Assembly: GCA_002405435.1 (NCBI GenBank)
Contig: DHLU01000241.1
Span: forward strand, 1-6,652
Reading direction: 5' to 3'
Source of the DNA: Flavobacteriales bacterium UBA4660
GTDB lineage: Bacteria; Bacteroidota; Bacteroidia; Flavobacteriales_D; Sanyastnellaceae
DNA length: 6,652 nucleotides
The notes under the pieces are model-generated. The model did not search any database and was not told the origin of the DNA. It worked only from the letters and a program-made list of their open reading frames with translations. How positions within the stretch are numbered: position 1 is the stretch's first letter; each line of letters begins with the position of its first letter. Of this stretch, positions 5,634 through 6,652 are shown piece after piece. The translations under genes and the position numbers were made by a program.

Positions 5634-6652
5634 ATGAGGACCGTATTTTCCATATCCGCAGTGATGGTGGTGTTTTGGGTGGCAGGACTGGTGTCGTGCG
5701 GTCCAGGTGCTGCCTTGGCTCCCGTCTCTGTATTGCCGCCTCCGGTGGCGTTTGACCTCGATAGTATTCTGCGTCGCGACACCCTCATTTTGCTGACGGA
5801 AAACAGTGCCACGAGTTATTACAAGTACCGCGGACAGCCGCGGGGCTACGATTATGAAATGGTCAAAGCCTTCGCCCGGCATCTGGGGGTCAAACTGAAA
5901 ATTGTGGTGCTTGACGATGTCGATCTCATGTTTGAGAAGCTCAACCGGGGCGAAGGTGACATTATTGCCACCCACCTCACCGCTACGCCTGAACGCAGCA
6001 GGCACGTGGCTTTTGGCCCACCGGTATGCGCGACGCGGCAGGTTTGCGTGCAACGTGTGCCATCACCGCAGGAGCCCGGAGGCAGCTACATCAGCGATAC
6101 GGCCCAATTGGCCGGCAAAGAAGTATGGGCGCACAAATACTCTGTTTTTTACGCACGGCTCAACGAGATGAACCGTTGGATGCCCGACTCCATCAAAATC
6201 CATGAAGCGCCCGGAGAAATCAGTACCGACGACCTGCTGCGCCTGGTATCGGAAGGGGAAATAGCCTACACCATTACAGACGAAAACCTGGCCCGGCTGC
6301 AACAACCCGATTACCCGAACCTCGACATGCGCCTGGCCATTTCGGGCCAACAACCCATTGCATGGGCCATGCGGAAGAATGCCGTGCAGTTGCAGCTCGA
6401 ACTGGCCTTGTGGATGCTCAAGCCGGGCACTGCAAAAAAATTCTCTTCCACCCTCAACAAGTATTTCTCCCATCTCGTTCGCATGAATTACCAGCCGCTT
6501 TTTGTTCCCCCGATCATGAGCGACGACCGCATCTCCCCCTACGACGAGCTGTTTAGGAAGTATGCAGATGAGATCGACTGGGACTGGAGGTTGCTGGCCG
6601 CGCTGGTGTACCACGAATCGAGGTTCAATCCGGAGGCCCGGTCATGGGCGGG
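5634..6652 (+). CDS. mltF: MltF-type membrane-bound lytic murein transglycosylase (lipoprotein), 3' end cut by window
   Basis: This is a lytic transglycosylase that cleaves the MurNAc-GlcNAc bond of peptidoglycan, forming 1,6-anhydroMurNAc, from the periplasmic face of a membrane. A lipoprotein signal peptide is visible: hydrophobic residues 9-20 and the lipobox L19-V20-S21-C22, so Cys22 should be lipidated. Residues about 47-275 form a periplasmic solute-binding (SBP family 3-like) domain: TLILLTENSATSYY (48-61), RGYDYEMVKAFARHLGV, GEGDIIATHLTATPERS and a later ITDENLARL. From about residue 305 the SLT catalytic domain begins, and ALVYHESRFNPEARSW contains the catalytic glutamate Glu328. The SBP-then-SLT order is diagnostic of MltF. 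339 codons are visible without frameshift, and the rest of the SLT domain lies beyond the window. In E. coli the SBP-like domain regulates the enzyme; its ligand here is unknown. The start is chosen because it gives the complete signal peptide. Confidence 0.93.
   Translation, partial: MRTVFSISAVMVVFWVAGLVSCGPGAALAPVSVLPPPVAFDLDSILRRDTLILLTENSATSYYKYRGQPRGYDYEMVKAFARHLGVKLKIVVLDDVDLMFEKLNRGEGDIIATHLTATPERSRHVAFGPPVCATRQVCVQRVPSPQEPGGSYISDTAQLAGKEVWAHKYSVFYARLNEMNRWMPDSIKIHEAPGEISTDDLLRLVSEGEIAYTITDENLARLQQPDYPNLDMRLAISGQQPIAWAMRKNAVQLQLELALWMLKPGTAKKFSSTLNKYFSHLVRMNYQPLFVPPIMSDDRISPYDELFRKYADEIDWDWRLLAALVYHESRFNPEARSWA

Noticed and set aside
5990..6080. Possible frameshift in mltF around the Cys/Arg-rich stretch that follows the SBP motif.
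   Set aside because: Codon-by-codon translation stays open from 5634 to 6652, with family-like sequence on both sides; the stretch is just a variable loop.
5541..6614. Minus-strand open frames of 170 and 183 codons.
   Set aside because: They are antisense to mltF, which is intact from signal peptide to the catalytic glutamate; their translations show no family features.
1..6652. CRISPR array, tRNA/rRNA, insertion sequence, or defence, toxin or secondary-metabolite system.
   Set aside because: No spaced direct repeats, cloverleaf, transposase, terminal repeats or defence-type domains were seen; every gene but one belongs to a common chromosomal family.

Overview
This 6.65 kb window looks like an ordinary chromosomal segment of a member of the Bacteroidota, probably Flavobacteriales-like, with moderately high GC. 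Four things point that way. The phosphohexomutase has the Bacteroidota-style N-terminus and sugar loop. There is a LytS/LytT-type kinase and regulator pair. A secreted protein has a C-terminus resembling a type IX secretion (T9SS) sorting domain. The starts lack Shine-Dalgarno sequences, and several intergenic gaps contain matches to the Bacteroidota -7 element TAnnTTTG. The placement is inferred from sequence features, not from a database search.

Left half, minus strand, read from high to low coordinates: a four-helix membrane sensor kinase (2901-3950), its LytTR response regulator (2173-2904, ATGA overlap), a phosphoglucosamine mutase GlmM (714-2114), and a cysteine desulfurase (702 to the window edge, cut before its catalytic-cysteine region). 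The gaps are -4, 58 and 11 nt, so these genes could be read as one transcript, although a weak promoter-like match lies in front of glmM.

Right half, plus strand: an ACP phosphodiesterase AcpH (4056-4643, divergent from the kinase), a secreted protein of unknown function with a degenerate T9SS-like C-terminus (4707-5495), a clear rho-independent terminator (5516-5542), and a lipoprotein MltF-type lytic transglycosylase (from 5634, cut by the window end just after its catalytic glutamate). There is no gene-free stretch longer than about 140 nt.

Functionally the window mixes envelope metabolism (GlmM makes the UDP-GlcNAc precursor, MltF cleaves peptidoglycan), a sensor/regulator pair that could respond to envelope state, and housekeeping genes for cofactor turnover (AcpH) and sulfur mobilisation (cysteine desulfurase). 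I found no mobile element, CRISPR array, RNA gene or defence-like system, and no convincing sign of an undescribed multi-gene system. The least understood item is the secreted protein at 4707-5495.
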